Source of the DNA: Megalonaias nervosa
Lineage: Eukaryota > Mollusca > Bivalvia > Unionida > Unionidae
Direction: 5' to 3'
Assembly: GCA_016617855.1 (NCBI GenBank)
Contig: JAECUM010012867.1
Location: 1-64,000 of the forward strand
DNA length: 64,000 nt
Positions 37,101 through 43,250 of this stretch are shown in pieces; position 1 is the stretch's first letter, and every line of letters begins with the position of its first letter. Both the position numbers and the translations under genes were made by a program. The notes beneath the pieces were generated by a model. The model worked only from the letters and a program-made list of their open reading frames with translations. It did not search any database and had not been told where the DNA came from.

Positions 37101-38585
37101 ACCTTTCCAATGTCTCACTGGACTGGGTTGCTTTCAAGATGTTGACATATATACACCGACTTACAATCTTATTTGCATCTTTCATGAGACTGAAGTCAAG
37201 AAACAAAGCACAAAATTATTTTTATCGTGTAACTGTTAAACATGGATTTAGAAATCTATACATGCAATGAATTGGCTGCATTACTTCAAGTTGTTTTACA
37301 TGCAATACTCATAAGAATGCATAAAAAAGAAGAAAATTCATTGCAAAGAAATCTTTTTAATGTAAACAAATATGTGATAGTAAAGGTCATGATGGATATG
37401 CTGATACATGACATTAAATGGTCTTTTTTTCTGGACCAAAAACAAATACTGCAATATTAAAAAAACAAACTTAAGTATGTACATGGTTAACAATAACCAA
37501 ATGATGCTGTTTAATTAAGACAATTAAAATCTTAAAATCTTTCACCCAATCTACTCATCAAGCTCACTGAACAGCTGGTAGTTTTTATGTGTGTGCCACA
37601 CCTCATTCTGTGTTCATTTTATTTGCTGTCCTCTTTTATCTCATTTTCTAAATTTGATTTTTAGACATGTCTTTGCTGAATACATGTTTATTTGGCAATT
37701 CTAGTAACATATCCTTAGGATCATTATGATGTTGTTTCCAACTGCTTCATATATGTACACAATGAAGAAAGTTGACAATGAAATTGGAAATACTGCCTGA
37801 ACACACACATATGTAGTTTCTGTGGATCTACTGTGACCAAGAAACCATGCAGTGGCTTACAAACTTGAAAGTGTTATTAATCTAATTTCTATTAACAGGC
37901 ATTTATTTCAAAAGTAAATAATGTAATTTTGCATGTGCAATATGTGCCACAACCAATTCTCTTCAACTTTTGCTATAAGAAAAGAATAAACAGAGAAATC
38001 CCACTAAATAGTTATCTTAAGTGGAAATGCTTAAGTATATTAATTTGCACTGGCAGTTACTGAGAGCCTAATAACTGGTCGTTTACACATTTGCTGATTT
38101 TGTAAATGTTTACAGACAGTAAAGCTATTTACATTTGTGAACATGGCAGCATTACCTGAACAGTGGATCTCTTCAATGGACACATCCATATAAAGGACAC
38201 TTGCTCATTAAAGGCATAAAGGCCTGTCCATAAAGGAAAAACTTCTGGTGTCCTTTTTTTATTGTTTAAAACATTCTTGTGAATGTGACATTGACCTTGA
38301 TGTTACATCAAGATTAAAAATGGTATCCAACAATATATATAAAAGCATGTCACATATTACTCAGTAAAAAGCAGGTTCAATTAATACTGTTCTTAGATTA
38401 CAAGAAAGTACATGTTACAAATGGACCAGTTCAATGACATCCAGCTAAGATACTGATATATGTTAAATCCTACATCAGCCATCTCACCTAGCTATTCTGG
38501 CAGCTTCTATTGGTCCTCGGATAGCACCATTCTGAGCCAAGAGTGGACCAAGTGCCTTCAGTAATTGTGCTGGATCGACTGGATG
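4000..38585 (-). CDS. PPP1R10: PPP1R10 (PNUTS), protein phosphatase 1 nuclear targeting subunit; 19 coding exons, start exon missing
   Basis: Coding exons, in transcript order: 38585-38488, 37189-37103, 35797-35613, 34085-33999, 33410-33036, 30720-30627, 28643-28447, 27873-27662, 24942-24768, 22237-22052, 21751-21687, 20765-20712, 20002-19881, 15489-15414, 13865-13647, 12663-12582, 11241-11104, 9260-9036, 4196-4000. All junctions are GT-AG and the sum is 2874 nt: 957 codons plus TAG, close to the 940 residues of human PNUTS. Counting the first recognised codon (His) as 1, the TFIIS-N/LW-like domain covers about 1-150, the PP1-docking motif KKVSW is at 542-546, and the CCCH finger is at 896-914. 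In vertebrates PNUTS forms the PTW/PP1 complex with TOX4 and WDR82, holds PP1 in the nucleus and directs it to RNA polymerase II and elongation factors; the same role is inferred here. The initiator exon is not identified. The gene assignment is very secure because motif order matches over the whole length. Confidence 0.96.
4690..5375 (+). repeat. Tandem-module dispersed repeat P, copy 1 (intron)
   Basis: Units of about 150-190 bp with the phrases GAAAACCCC, GATATGACTTCCCAT, CAATAACAAGATTTTCAAGATGG, GGCTATATTGGA and GCACCATTTTCATTTAGGACC. The leading segment (AGGAATTAAAGAAAATGCC) is shared with the copies near 35140 and 56020. It lies in the intron between exons R and S and lacks the hairpin tail seen in other copies. 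Confidence 0.75.
5940..6240 (+). repeat. Degenerate two-copy tandem duplication
   Basis: Two segments roughly 190 bp apart share GGTAATCAG, a GCTAAAGCTTTGAT-like stretch and ACAATGC(T/A)CTGTCTTG. Origin unknown; it is intronic and non-coding. Confidence 0.4.
6944..8575 (+). repeat. Tandem-module repeat P, copy 2, with hairpin tail, split by a TIR element
   Basis: P-type modules run at 6944-7056 and 7858-8460, interrupted by the TIR element at 7057-7857. The end (about 8530-8575) reads CATAAGCTATTCTGGTC, a short loop, then GACAAGTAGAGCTAAAAA, forming an imperfect hairpin. The same tail is seen in three other copies. The architecture resembles pearl/Helentron-type non-autonomous elements. Confidence 0.75.
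7057..7857. mobile_element. TIR element, short copy (nested in repeat P)
   Basis: Starts CAGAACCTGCCAACCCTAAC and ends TAAGGGTTGGCAGGTCTG, an inverted terminal repeat. Its first about 490 bp match the left part of the element at 23010-24615, and its last about 65 bp match that element's right end. No transposase is encoded. No clean target duplication is visible here. Confidence 0.8.
9036..9260 (-). CDS. PPP1R10: PPP1R10 coding exon R (GP/RGG-rich tail)
   Basis: Gly/Pro repeats followed by GRGGPPRRAFRGRMP and LRGRGGFRQ, an RGG-type tail expected to bind nucleic acid, as in vertebrate PNUTS. The exon is far richer in G and C than its introns. Acceptor TTATTTACAG, donor GTTTGT (weak). Phase 1 at both ends, so skipping would remove 75 residues in frame. 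Confidence 0.94.
9960..10540 (+). repeat. Tandem-module repeat S, copy 1 (intron)
   Basis: Three to four units of about 160 bp with the phrases GATCACCT(T/C)ATTAATATGCAT, GAACTTGTCCAAAATCTTGATGAT and CCAGAAATCTGGCTTTCAGAGTG. The same units recur at 61090-62900. It lies in the intron between exons Q and R. Confidence 0.75.
11104..11241 (-). CDS. PPP1R10: PPP1R10 coding exon Q (Gly/Pro-rich tail)
   Basis: Starts GPPMQEGGMPPRGPGPMGHG and continues as Gly/Pro/Met-rich sequence to RFPLNG. Acceptor ATCCTACAG, donor GTAAGA, phase 1 at both ends. Composition matches the human GPGGP-rich tail. Confidence 0.92.
12042..12154. mobile_element. Foldback/MITE-like inverted repeat, copy 2
   Basis: Arms of about 45 bp: left with GTCCAACTGCAAACTGACCA and CCCAGATCT, right in reverse with GTCCAGCTGCAAAATG and CCAGATCTG. 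It shares the terminal phrase with the element at 540-745. A further lone end of the same kind, GTAGTTGGACTC, is at about 12231-12242. Confidence 0.6.
12582..12663 (-). CDS. PPP1R10: PPP1R10 coding exon P
   Basis: Encodes GGSSEQESREAYNQLQRMLE then PFNQQMLG, corresponding to human [25 protein letters not shown]. Acceptor TGTTAACAG, donor GTAATT, ending in phase 1 within a Gly codon. Confidence 0.9.
12912..13027 (-). mobile_element. tRNA-derived SINE, family E (intron)
   Basis: On the minus strand it reads GTGGCTGAGTGGTTAGCATG (A-box-like) and then GGTTTGAATACC (B-box-like), followed by GGCAGCCATGGTGTGTTCC. The body resembles the copies near 16.1, 34.4, 36.9 and 48.3 kb. It is a decayed retroposed copy. 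Confidence 0.65.
13647..13865 (-). CDS. PPP1R10: PPP1R10 coding exon O
   Basis: A 73-codon phase-0 exon. It holds NLPPEIANLLSSIQQHG and VLASVQNILTSLM, aligned with human KLPPVLANLMGS and INVQEILTSIMG. Acceptor TTATTCACAG, donor GTGAGT after ATG. Confidence 0.95.
14085..14160 (+). mobile_element. Degraded tRNA-like SINE head (intron)
   Basis: Shows ATGGCAGAGCACCACTCCAG, then GGTTCTGGGTATGAGCC, arranged like a tRNA D arm, anticodon arm and T arm. The D-arm side is damaged, so it is not a functional tRNA gene. Confidence 0.4.
14360..14815 (+). repeat. Tandem-module repeat T (intron)
   Basis: Two-plus units with CAATAACTCTTATAAAAATC, CATGCATCTTAAAGTGATGA, ACCATAATATTTACCAAG and TTTCATGACAATCC, closing with ATTCACAAGATTCTGTGATG and GACAGATGGATGG. 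The 141-codon open frame across it follows the repeat and is not a gene. Confidence 0.6.
15414..15489 (-). CDS. PPP1R10: PPP1R10 coding exon N
   Basis: Encodes KIPDSPAEPDLEHVEPAEPK then IIALED, which tracks human [23 protein letters not shown]. The acceptor TATTTTAAG is unusual (AAG) and the donor is GTAAGC. The 4.4-kb intron before it carries several transposable elements. Confidence 0.92.
16045..16165 (-). mobile_element. tRNA-derived SINE, family E, degraded copy (intron)
   Basis: The minus strand shows GGTAGAGAGTTGGACTTCAA, GTGGATTCGTTACC in the B-box position, and downstream GATGTGTCCTTGGGAAAGG, as in other family E copies. Confidence 0.5.
16658..16842. mobile_element. MITE with about 40-bp terminal inverted repeats (intron)
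   Basis: Begins GGGCTGTTCCATTAAAACAT and ends, in reverse, GAGCTGTTACATTTAAACAT; the inverted repeats continue through CAGGGAAGG. TAC flanks both ends (3-bp target duplication). A relative without its right end is at 31197-31352. No coding capacity. Confidence 0.8.
18372..18634 (-). mobile_element. Full-length tRNA-derived SINE with perfect 12-bp target duplication
   Basis: The minus strand begins GGGGCCCCGAGTGGCCAAGT, a Leu/Ser-tRNA-like head with A box TGGCCAAGTGG and B-box-like GGGTTTGAGTC. The body has GTGGGTATGTGAGAAAGC and TTCCTTCCGGGG, and the 3' end is AAAATGGCGTTAAACC followed by a CAA-type repeat. TGTTTTATTGTG is repeated exactly at 18360-18371 and 18635-18646. The intact duplication suggests a comparatively recent insertion. 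Confidence 0.9.
18828..19106 (-). mobile_element. Degraded SINE, same family as 18372-18634, with a 17-bp tandem tail
   Basis: The minus strand shows GAGAAAGCTTATCAGTAGC, GTTCAACCTCAACC and TGAAAAATAGTATTAAACC, matching the body and 3' end of the nearby full-length copy; the tRNA head is damaged. Four units of about 17 bp (CAAGGTTATTGTTTTTA on the plus strand, 18828-18890) sit at its tail. Confidence 0.7.
19881..20002 (-). CDS. PPP1R10: PPP1R10 coding exon M
   Basis: Begins WYKPFAVAGIKQVVEPGCQS and ends with DIQRTREQSVLQVLFFS, matching human WVCPRPLVL and YIQAEREKGILQELFLNK. Acceptor TTTCACAG, donor GTAAGT, phase 2. In vertebrates this lies in the region bound by WDR82. Confidence 0.94.
20050..20370. 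repeat. 65-bp tandem repeat, four units plus a degenerate one (intron)
   Basis: Units start near 20110, 20175, 20241 and 20306, each with ATTCATGG-like, TTGGGAAGGG and CTGATCATTATTTGT phrases; a more diverged unit precedes them. It lies in the intron between exons L and M. Confidence 0.7.
20712..20765 (-). CDS. PPP1R10: PPP1R10 coding exon L (54-nt microexon)
   Basis: Encodes AMESAKRQVNDKMVETIP, aligned with human AFETARRLSHDNMEEKVP. Acceptor CTATTTCAG, donor GTAAGA, phase 0 at both ends, so skipping would remove 18 residues without a frameshift. Confidence 0.94.
21094..21305. repeat. 52-bp minisatellite (intron)
   Basis: TATCAGGGTACAACAATAAC recurs at about 52-bp steps, each followed by AATGCTACTGAGGCAAGACA and GGAATCC. 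There are about four units with few differences, the fourth shortened and a fifth cut off. Confidence 0.9.
21465..21628. mobile_element. Remnants of a Tigger/pogo-like MITE (intron)
   Basis: CCTCACTATAAGGTG, ATATGGCTCCCATGA and TTATAATGAGGAATT resemble the element at 44599-44678. The pattern of CATTATAAC-type ends around an ATATGGCTTCCATG-like centre recalls short pogo/Tigger elements; classification is tentative. Confidence 0.4.
21687..21751 (-). CDS. PPP1R10: PPP1R10 coding exon K
   Basis: A 65-nt exon reading ENVNRPKDFDQMKKRDILMD, matching human [20 protein letters not shown]. Acceptor ATATTGCAG, donor GTATAG (weak). It ends in phase 0. Too short to be seen as an open frame alone, but fixed by homology and phase. 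Confidence 0.94.
22052..22237 (-). CDS. PPP1R10: PPP1R10 coding exon J (PP1-docking RVxF motif)
   Basis: Ends with RRKKPKKKVSWAEESRMEEV and FYFELDETERG. KKVSW at 22110-22124 is the RVxF-type PP1 docking site (KSVTW in vertebrates), and FYFELDETER is almost identical to the human sequence directly after it. It starts with an acidic tract. Acceptor TATTATAG, donor GTAAAC, phase 1. This exon best identifies the gene. Confidence 0.98.
23010..24615. mobile_element. TIR element, long copy, with 6-bp target duplication (intron)
   Basis: Starts CAGGCCTGCCAACCCTGATG and ends ATAAGGGTTGGCAGGTCTG. TATTAT is present directly on both sides (23004-23009 and 24616-24621), a 6-bp target duplication. It is about 800 bp longer internally than the copy at 7057-7857 and has no recognisable transposase, so it is a non-autonomous DNA transposon. 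The superfamily is not assigned. Confidence 0.82.
24768..24942 (-). CDS. PPP1R10: PPP1R10 coding exon I (acidic linker)
   Basis: The acceptor TTTCCACTCCAG is preferred over a downstream ACAAAG because of its pyrimidine tract. It encodes FYKDTLETSEESSEV and then a Glu/Lys/Thr-rich linker of about 58 residues, ending in phase 1 at donor GTATTT. No domain is visible; phase continuity with both neighbours supports it. Confidence 0.88.
25100..25378 (-). mobile_element. tRNA-derived SINE, third family (intron)
   Basis: The minus strand has TGGTTAGAGCATCTGCCTCG and GTGGGTTTGAACCCC, clear A and B boxes. The body reads AAATGGTACTTGCAGCTG, TCACTTGGCACTC, GTTAGGACTGGTTGGCC and CAGGATAATGTAACTGGGTG. I recall this body type as common in bivalve genomes, but that is from memory. 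It lies in the intron between exons H and I. Confidence 0.8.
25379..27661 (-). other. Rest of the intron between exons H and I, nothing recognised
   Basis: AT-rich intronic sequence between the SINE at 25100-25378 and exon H. No repeat family seen elsewhere in the window and no coding sequence was recognised. Confidence 0.45.
27662..27873 (-). CDS. PPP1R10: PPP1R10 coding exon H (GFMDSL motif; tandem NAGNAG acceptor)
   Basis: Reads SSGFMDSLARSDRMYGTMKK, aligned with human [20 protein letters not shown], then a Pro/Thr/Ser-rich stretch. The acceptor is CAGCAG, so two in-frame 3' splice sites 3 nt apart are possible (first base 27873 or 27870). The donor is GTAAGT after TCA, phase 0. Confidence 0.94.
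28447..28643 (-). CDS. PPP1R10: PPP1R10 coding exon G (Ser-Pro run and IKIIPP motif)
   Basis: Encodes a Thr/Pro-rich stretch, an Ser-Pro dipeptide run at 28493-28534, then GRIKIIPPRP, matching the conserved human VKIIPPQP motif. The Ser-Pro run is encoded by near-identical hexamers and could vary in length. Acceptor TTTTCCAG, donor GTAAGT, ending in phase 1. Confidence 0.94.
28644..30626 (-). other. Intron between exons F and G, nothing recognised
   Basis: About 2 kb of AT-rich sequence without recognised repeats or a credible coding region. A 109-codon open frame at 29852-30181 on the plus strand resembles no protein family I know and lies opposite the host gene. Confidence 0.5.
30627..30720 (-). 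CDS. PPP1R10: PPP1R10 coding exon F
   Basis: Acceptor TTCCTTGTAG, donor GTAAGT. Encodes a Pro/Lys segment including PVPPAPVKKKSHSENKPVPK, which follows FRSTG as human LVPVKKN and KPIPLKR do. Ends in phase 2. It shows little domain content and is probably disordered. Confidence 0.9.
31197..31352 (+). mobile_element. MITE copy with the right end missing (intron)
   Basis: GGGCTATTCCATTAAAACAT, GTGGGGTACTCACCCAAACA and GCCCTGGCATATATTTT match the element at 16658-16842 over about 155 bp; the right inverted repeat is absent. Confidence 0.75.
32233..32430. repeat. 104-bp tandem duplication (intron)
   Basis: ACACTTCAGAAC(T/C)GG, GTGAAAAATGTCAGCTGG and CTTGACATTATGCATAAATA occur twice, 104 bp apart, separated by a short ACACAT repeat. 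There are few differences, so the duplication is fairly young. Confidence 0.85.
33036..33410 (-). CDS. PPP1R10: PPP1R10 coding exon E (Lys-rich nuclear segment, FRSTG motif)
   Basis: The largest coding exon. It opens with a highly basic Lys/Glu tract, continues with a run of acidic and Ser residues, and closes with PPVKFRSTG, matching the conserved human AKFRSTG. The basic tract probably acts as a nuclear localisation signal. Low-complexity K/E-coding sequence also leaves an open frame on the opposite strand, which is a shadow. Donor GTGAGG, phase 1. Confidence 0.95.
33999..34085 (-). CDS. PPP1R10: PPP1R10 coding exon D (end of LW domain)
   Basis: Acceptor TTTCTTTCAG, donor GTTAGT. Reads SVKSVSADIVDGWMKKIRQK, equivalent to human LASVLVSDWMAVIRSQ, the last helix of the TFIIS-N domain. 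Phase 1 at both ends, so the exon is symmetrical. Confidence 0.94.
34288..34428 (-). mobile_element. tRNA-derived SINE, family E, degraded copy (intron)
   Basis: The minus strand begins AATGGCACAGTGATCAGCTA and later has CCTTGGTTACCAAGGTGTGG and CCTTGGGCATGACACATTAT, the diagnostic body phrases of this family. It lies in the intron between exons C and D. Confidence 0.5.
35085..35530 (+). repeat. Tandem-module repeat P, copy 3, with hairpin tail (intron)
   Basis: The leading segment CAGGAATTTAAGAAAAGACC and a shortened module with CACCATTTTCATTTAGGACC are followed by the tail CCATAAGCTCTTCTGGTT, loop, ATGACCAGTAGAGCTAAAAA. It lies in the intron just upstream of the splice donor of exon C. Confidence 0.7.
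35613..35797 (-). CDS. PPP1R10: PPP1R10 coding exon C (core of LW domain)
   Basis: Carries FMSVGGWDTLNAWLQESKDD and then LPVSVDILKKNNAAKTIKQL, which aligns with human VGGYKLLNNWL and [20 protein letters not shown]. These Leu/Trp-bearing helices are the signature of the TFIIS-N domain. The donor is GTAAGT and the exon ends in phase 1. Confidence 0.97.
36838..37003 (-). mobile_element. tRNA-derived SINE, family E (intron)
   Basis: The minus strand reads GTAGCACAGTGGTTAGCTTA, then AAGATTCAATCC (degenerate B box), then GTACATGGGCAAGGCACTTTA. It lies 100 bp from coding exon B, on the same strand as the host gene. Confidence 0.6.
37103..37189 (-). CDS. PPP1R10: PPP1R10 coding exon B (LW domain)
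   Basis: Reads SLMKDANKIVSRCIYVNILK, nearly matching human [20 protein letters not shown]. Acceptor ACTTCAG and donor GTAAGA; it enters with 1 nt completing a codon and leaves in phase 2. It is a helix-rich part of the TFIIS-N-type domain that in vertebrates contacts TOX4. Confidence 0.95.
38488..38585 (-). CDS. PPP1R10: PPP1R10 coding exon A (start of LW/TFIIS-N domain)
   Basis: Acceptor TTTTCAG precedes codons reading HPVDPAQLLKALGPLLAQNG, matching the human PIDPKELLKGLDSFL region. The exon ends in phase 2 before the donor GTGAG. In frame, the intron upstream reaches a TAA with no ATG between, so a further 5' exon must carry the start. Confidence 0.93.
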
Positions 38586-41500
38586 CTGAAAATAAAAATC
38601 ATAATTATAATAACATTAGAAATTTGACCAAAAACAATGCAATAACATCAACACCCTTAATAATAATACTTAATACAATATATTTGTATAAATTAAAGCA
38701 AATAATAAAAATTTATAATAATAATAGCAAATTATCATCTACCTTGATGTATAATGCCAGCAACCAACAGCTCACGAAGTGCAGGATTATAATCCCTTGT
38801 TCAAGCAAATTTTGTTGTTCAAGATTTTCAGACTAAATCTTTCCTTAGGGCACAAAAAAGAGCCAGCTTCACTTTTAACAAAAATATCCTCAAGAGCATT
38901 TTTGCACTGACCCAAAACCATTCATGGTAACATGAAGTCACTATGTTATCAGGGTGTACTTTGTCACGCTGTATTCATTTACAAATGCCCTCCCTTTGAT
39001 AATTAAACCATGCTGACCATTTTTTTAACCAAGTCTTGAAATATACCCTTATCTGCTTGTGTGCACAATTCATAATCACAAGTCCGTCTAGTGTTGCCAA
39101 AGGATCTGCACTCCCAGGTTTGAAAAAATTCCACAAGGCAATTGGCATCATCTCAGACAACTTTAGTAGCTCAGTTGGTAGAGCACTGTACTCGTACTTT
39201 AAGGGTTGCGGGTTCAATAAATGCCCTGCCCAACCCTTGTTTTATGAAACTTAGCTCTCATTTTGTTGCATGATGTAGCTAAACAGAGAAATTTAAAAAA
39301 CATCTTAGTTATACAATGTTAAAATTATTGTAACTTCCGTAGTTTCCATATTCTGTAAATAGTTTGGAAAAAATTGATAAACATTACGACGCTTTGTATC
39401 CGTAAGAAAATTTCCCATTTTTTTCATTTTGTGTGCACTTGTAGACTTTTATCACATTCTTACACAACATAAATTATTTATTTTTATTCCAAGTTGAAGC
39501 AGTTTACTCTGACCTTCTAATATGCTCCTGAACTACGTGTGCATGATGGACAATTTATGCCGGTTTATTTTCAATCCATGTCTTTTCCCCAAGTGCAGTG
39601 TCAGCTTTACAGACTGAATCAATGTGGTCATCTTGGATACCAATGACAATGGTACTGTGGTAATACATTCATGCTGCATCTATGCAGTCCTGGGTTTGAT
39701 CCTGTTGCCAGCTTGTACAAGATTATGTGGCTGCTCATCCATGGTCAATGACTTTTATTGGATTTTCAGATTTTATTTTAACACCCAGTACCTTATGCTT
39801 ATTGTAGGAAATGTTCAAATGAATCCAATTGTAGCATTTTTCTTTTTGACGAACTTTTTAGTGGGATCATTTTGCAATATCAAGCAATTATTCATTTACT
39901 TAAATACACAAAATTGCCTTCTTTTCTTTGTAAATGTTGTCCTTTTCTACATTTTTGTAGATTCCATTTATTTCATGGATAAATGTATGTGTATTTTGTT
40001 CTGCATGCACATTCACTCCTGTACATGCAAAAATATTACATTTCAGGATCTTACAAGTTTTCCACAAACTATTATGTCTGACAGGATTATACACATTTAA
40101 TGGCAATTCTGGGTTTATATTTGCTCTTGTTGGGATTGTGAAATTGGTTTTTAGAAAATGAGCATTTTATTGAAATTTAAAATACAAACTACCATTTTAT
40201 GCACTTCCTTTTGACGCATTAGTAATATATGCTTGGAGAAAAAAGTTTGCTATCAAGTCACTGAACAATGTGAATACAGTGTATTTAACATTTAATTCTA
40301 TAGTTTTTTGTCTGCCTTTTTCATTTTAACTATAATCCTTCTGAGACTGATGCCCTGCTCCTTCATCAGCCCCTTGTTCTTGTCACAAAGATGGCAGCAA
40401 ATGGTGATTCTTGAATCACTCCATTAATTTTGATATAGAGTAATATCCCGAATTTTCCCCTTATGGTACCTCTTTAAATGGCAGCACCTAGGCAAGTCTC
40501 AATACCTGGATGGGCATCCAGCTGATAAGGAGCTCTCTCTACCAATAGAAACTGTCAGTGTCATCATTCCCATTAAAGACAAGAAAAAAAATACAGAGGG
40601 GTTTATATGGGTATAGAAAACCATTTAACTTGTGAAATGAACCATTCTGTTTTTGGGGATCTATGAATTTATCAAAAATCATTGTAGCCAAGGCACTTTC
40701 AGATCTGTCCTTATCCCCATTACAATAAACCAGGGTATTCTGTTCAATACTTCCTGACTCAGATTATCAAAAAAATTAACAATTTCTTCTGCTGCTATAC
40801 ATTTTTGCCATGGCATTTCCATTGCTAATAAATCATTCAGTGCCATTTATATAAAAGACCTCCTAAACAGACTTTTTTGTGCTTTGGCATGCACAGGGGT
40901 AAAGCAAAAAGTAGTCCTGACAACCCTTAAGTCAGTCAAAAACTTTCATTTCAATTAATTAAAGTATAATAACAACTACAAAGAAATATTTTCTGATTCC
41001 AAAGCACATCTCCCCCACTCCCCATTATGTGAATTAATGTCATTCTGTGATACCAATATTGACACAAGGTCAGGACATATTTAGCCAAGTGAATAAAATG
41101 AAACTGCATTGAGTGTGATATAAATCTGAGTCATCGCGCTGGATTAAGTAGCATAAAGAAAACTTCAGCTTTGCAAAAATTAGGATATGTCTGACATTTA
41201 TTCAAAACATGGGCCAAGAGGCTCAAGTCTTGGCCAAATAAACGAGGATTTGTGTACGTAAAAATGCTACCGACTTGTAAAACATTAATAAAAATGGCAG
41301 GATATTGTTATAATGGTATAAATATACAATAAAGTCATCTACATGTGCCTACAAATGCACATGCAAAATTTTATTTGCCAACCTTAAATGGTATCTGCCG
41401 AAATGTGCATTATTTTTATTTTTGGAGGGGGAGGAAAAAAAAAAAAAAAAAAAAACTGTCCAAAAACTGTAAAGAATGGAATTAGAGTAATGGCCTGACA

Positions 41501-41864
41501 ATCTTGTCAAGACATCTACAGAGAAACACGTTACCAAACCCCTTTGTCTACCTCAAATTGTTATTGCTTAATTGTGCTAGCAATTATTTTTTTGATTTAA
41601 AAAAGCCACAAACAAACGTGTAAAATTGCTAAAATGGCCCAAAATATTTTTATCCTTCACAAAAAAAATGCCTTCAAATTGTTTTGGTCTACCTTCAGTT
41701 AATCTGCTTAGTTAGGATTCCATAGTTGTGAAATGTAAAAACCCCAAAAGACAAAATAAAATAAAAACAAGCAAGTTCAGTAAATTTGGACCACCCATAT
41801 ACCACAGCAAGGTCATCATTCTTTAATCTGAAAAGGCTATAAAATTATAATGGACAGGAAAGTA
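38586..41864. other. Region upstream of the first recognised exon, no gene seen
   Basis: AT-rich, with a tRNA-like fragment at 39164-39229 and a poly(A) tract near 41429-41455. A 158-codon open frame at 39624-40100 is rich in Phe, Ile and Cys, matches no family I know, and is probably a product of base composition. The stretch is probably the first intron of PPP1R10 or its 5' flank. Confidence 0.4.
39164..39229 (+). mobile_element. tRNA-Thr-like pseudogene or SINE head
   Basis: TAGCTCAGTTGGTAGAGCAC is an intact A box; ACTCGTAC places CGT as the anticodon; GCGGGTTCAATAAATG is a B box with changed bases. The anticodon stem does not pair and the T loop is altered, so it is a pseudogene or the head of a SINE. 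Confidence 0.55.
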
Positions 41865-43250
41865 CAAAATTATTCAGCTGTAACCTTGACCTTCAACAAA
41901 ACACCTACACTGCCTACCCCCCCAATGCAAACTACCTTTAAGTCATTATGTACAACTGTATCAAGTTTAATCGGTAAATTCTGAAAAGCTTTAATTATTG
42001 AGGAGAAAAGAGGGGGGAAGGAAAACATCAAATACTTGAGTATGATCTTGAACTTTATGAACAGACCCCAAATGTGGTATGCAACATCATTTCTAGTGAT
42101 CATGTTAAAGGAAAGAAAGTTCCATCCCTTCATCTCAAATAGATTTGAAGTTGTAAAGTGGAAGTGAAAGGGTGATGGAAAACAAAATACTGAGCAGTGA
42201 CCCTGACCTTGAAGACAGGACATCCAATGTGGTACACTACATTCCTGCTTGTCAAAACGTAAACCAAGTTTTTTCCATTAATCCTAAATGGCGCAGGTTA
42301 ACCAGCTGAAGGGAAAGGTGACAAAACTTTATACTGACCTGTGACCTTGACATTAAAAAACAGTACCCCTAATATGCTACCTGATGCACCTTCTAGTTAT
42401 GATGTACAAGTATATCAAATTTCATTCGGTCATCTTAAACTGCTTTAAAGTTGTGGAGTGGAAGGGAAAGTTATGGAAAATTGAAATTTTATTATGACCT
42501 TGACTTAGATGAGAGCACCCCCTATATACAACAAATCTCTTGGTAATAATGTACATGTATACGAAGTTTCAACCCTTAATTTCAAATGGCTTTAAAGTCC
42601 AGTGAGTGAGTGTTGAAAACAAAACATTCAGTCATGACCTTGGCCTTGAAAATATGACCACAAATGTGGCATGCAACACACCAGCTAGTAATAAAAAAAA
42701 AAAAAATGTATACATGTACCAGGTTTCATCCCTTAATCTCAAACCTGGATAGGAATGGGTGACGGAAAAGAAACTATTGAGCAGTCACCTTGATAATGAA
42801 AGACAAGAGCCACTGTGTGGTTTGTGCCTCATCTTCTAATAAGGGCACACAAGTAAACCTAGTTAATTTCTTGATCTCAGTTGGCTTTAAAGTCAACAAT
42901 GGGAAGGAAAACAGTTGAAAATGTAAAATATTGAGCCATGACCATGCCAATGTCGCACAAGACACTTTCTAGTGATGATGTGCAAGTATACCAATTTTCA
43001 TCCCTTCATTAATGGCTTCAAAGTTCGAGTCAAGTGGAAAGAGGGATGGAAAACGGATCTATTGAGCCAGAACATAATCGTGAAGCTCAGACTCCAAATA
43101 CTGTATGTGGCTCACTTTCCAATGATGACAGATAAATATACCATGTTTAATTTCTTAAATCTCAAACAGCTTTAAAATAGCAGAAACAAATGTGTGACAG
43201 ATACAACAACAGATACCAAGTGCCCCTTGACAATAAGACAGTTGCTAATA
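41865..43250 (+). repeat. Tandem-module repeat R
   Basis: About eight to nine degenerate units of 140-170 bp. Each has GACCTTGACCTT-like sequence, GTGGTATGCAACA, CTAGTGATGATGTACAAGTA, a variant of CCAAGTTTCATCCCTTAATC, and TCAAATGGCTTTAAAGT. AT-rich relatives may flank it at 41490-41700 and 43200-43550. Confidence 0.8.

Noticed and set aside
39164..39229. Functional tRNA-Thr gene
   Set aside because: The A box is intact, but the anticodon stem does not pair and the T loop is altered; it is a pseudogene or SINE head.
39624..40100. 158-codon open frame on the plus strand
   Set aside because: Rich in Phe, Ile, Leu and Cys as expected from AT-rich DNA, with no recognised motif and no good splice context; nothing supports a real gene.
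40178..40200. ATG directly before GTAGTT on the minus strand as a possible start exon
   Set aside because: The donor is poor and the context is AT-rich without other exon features.
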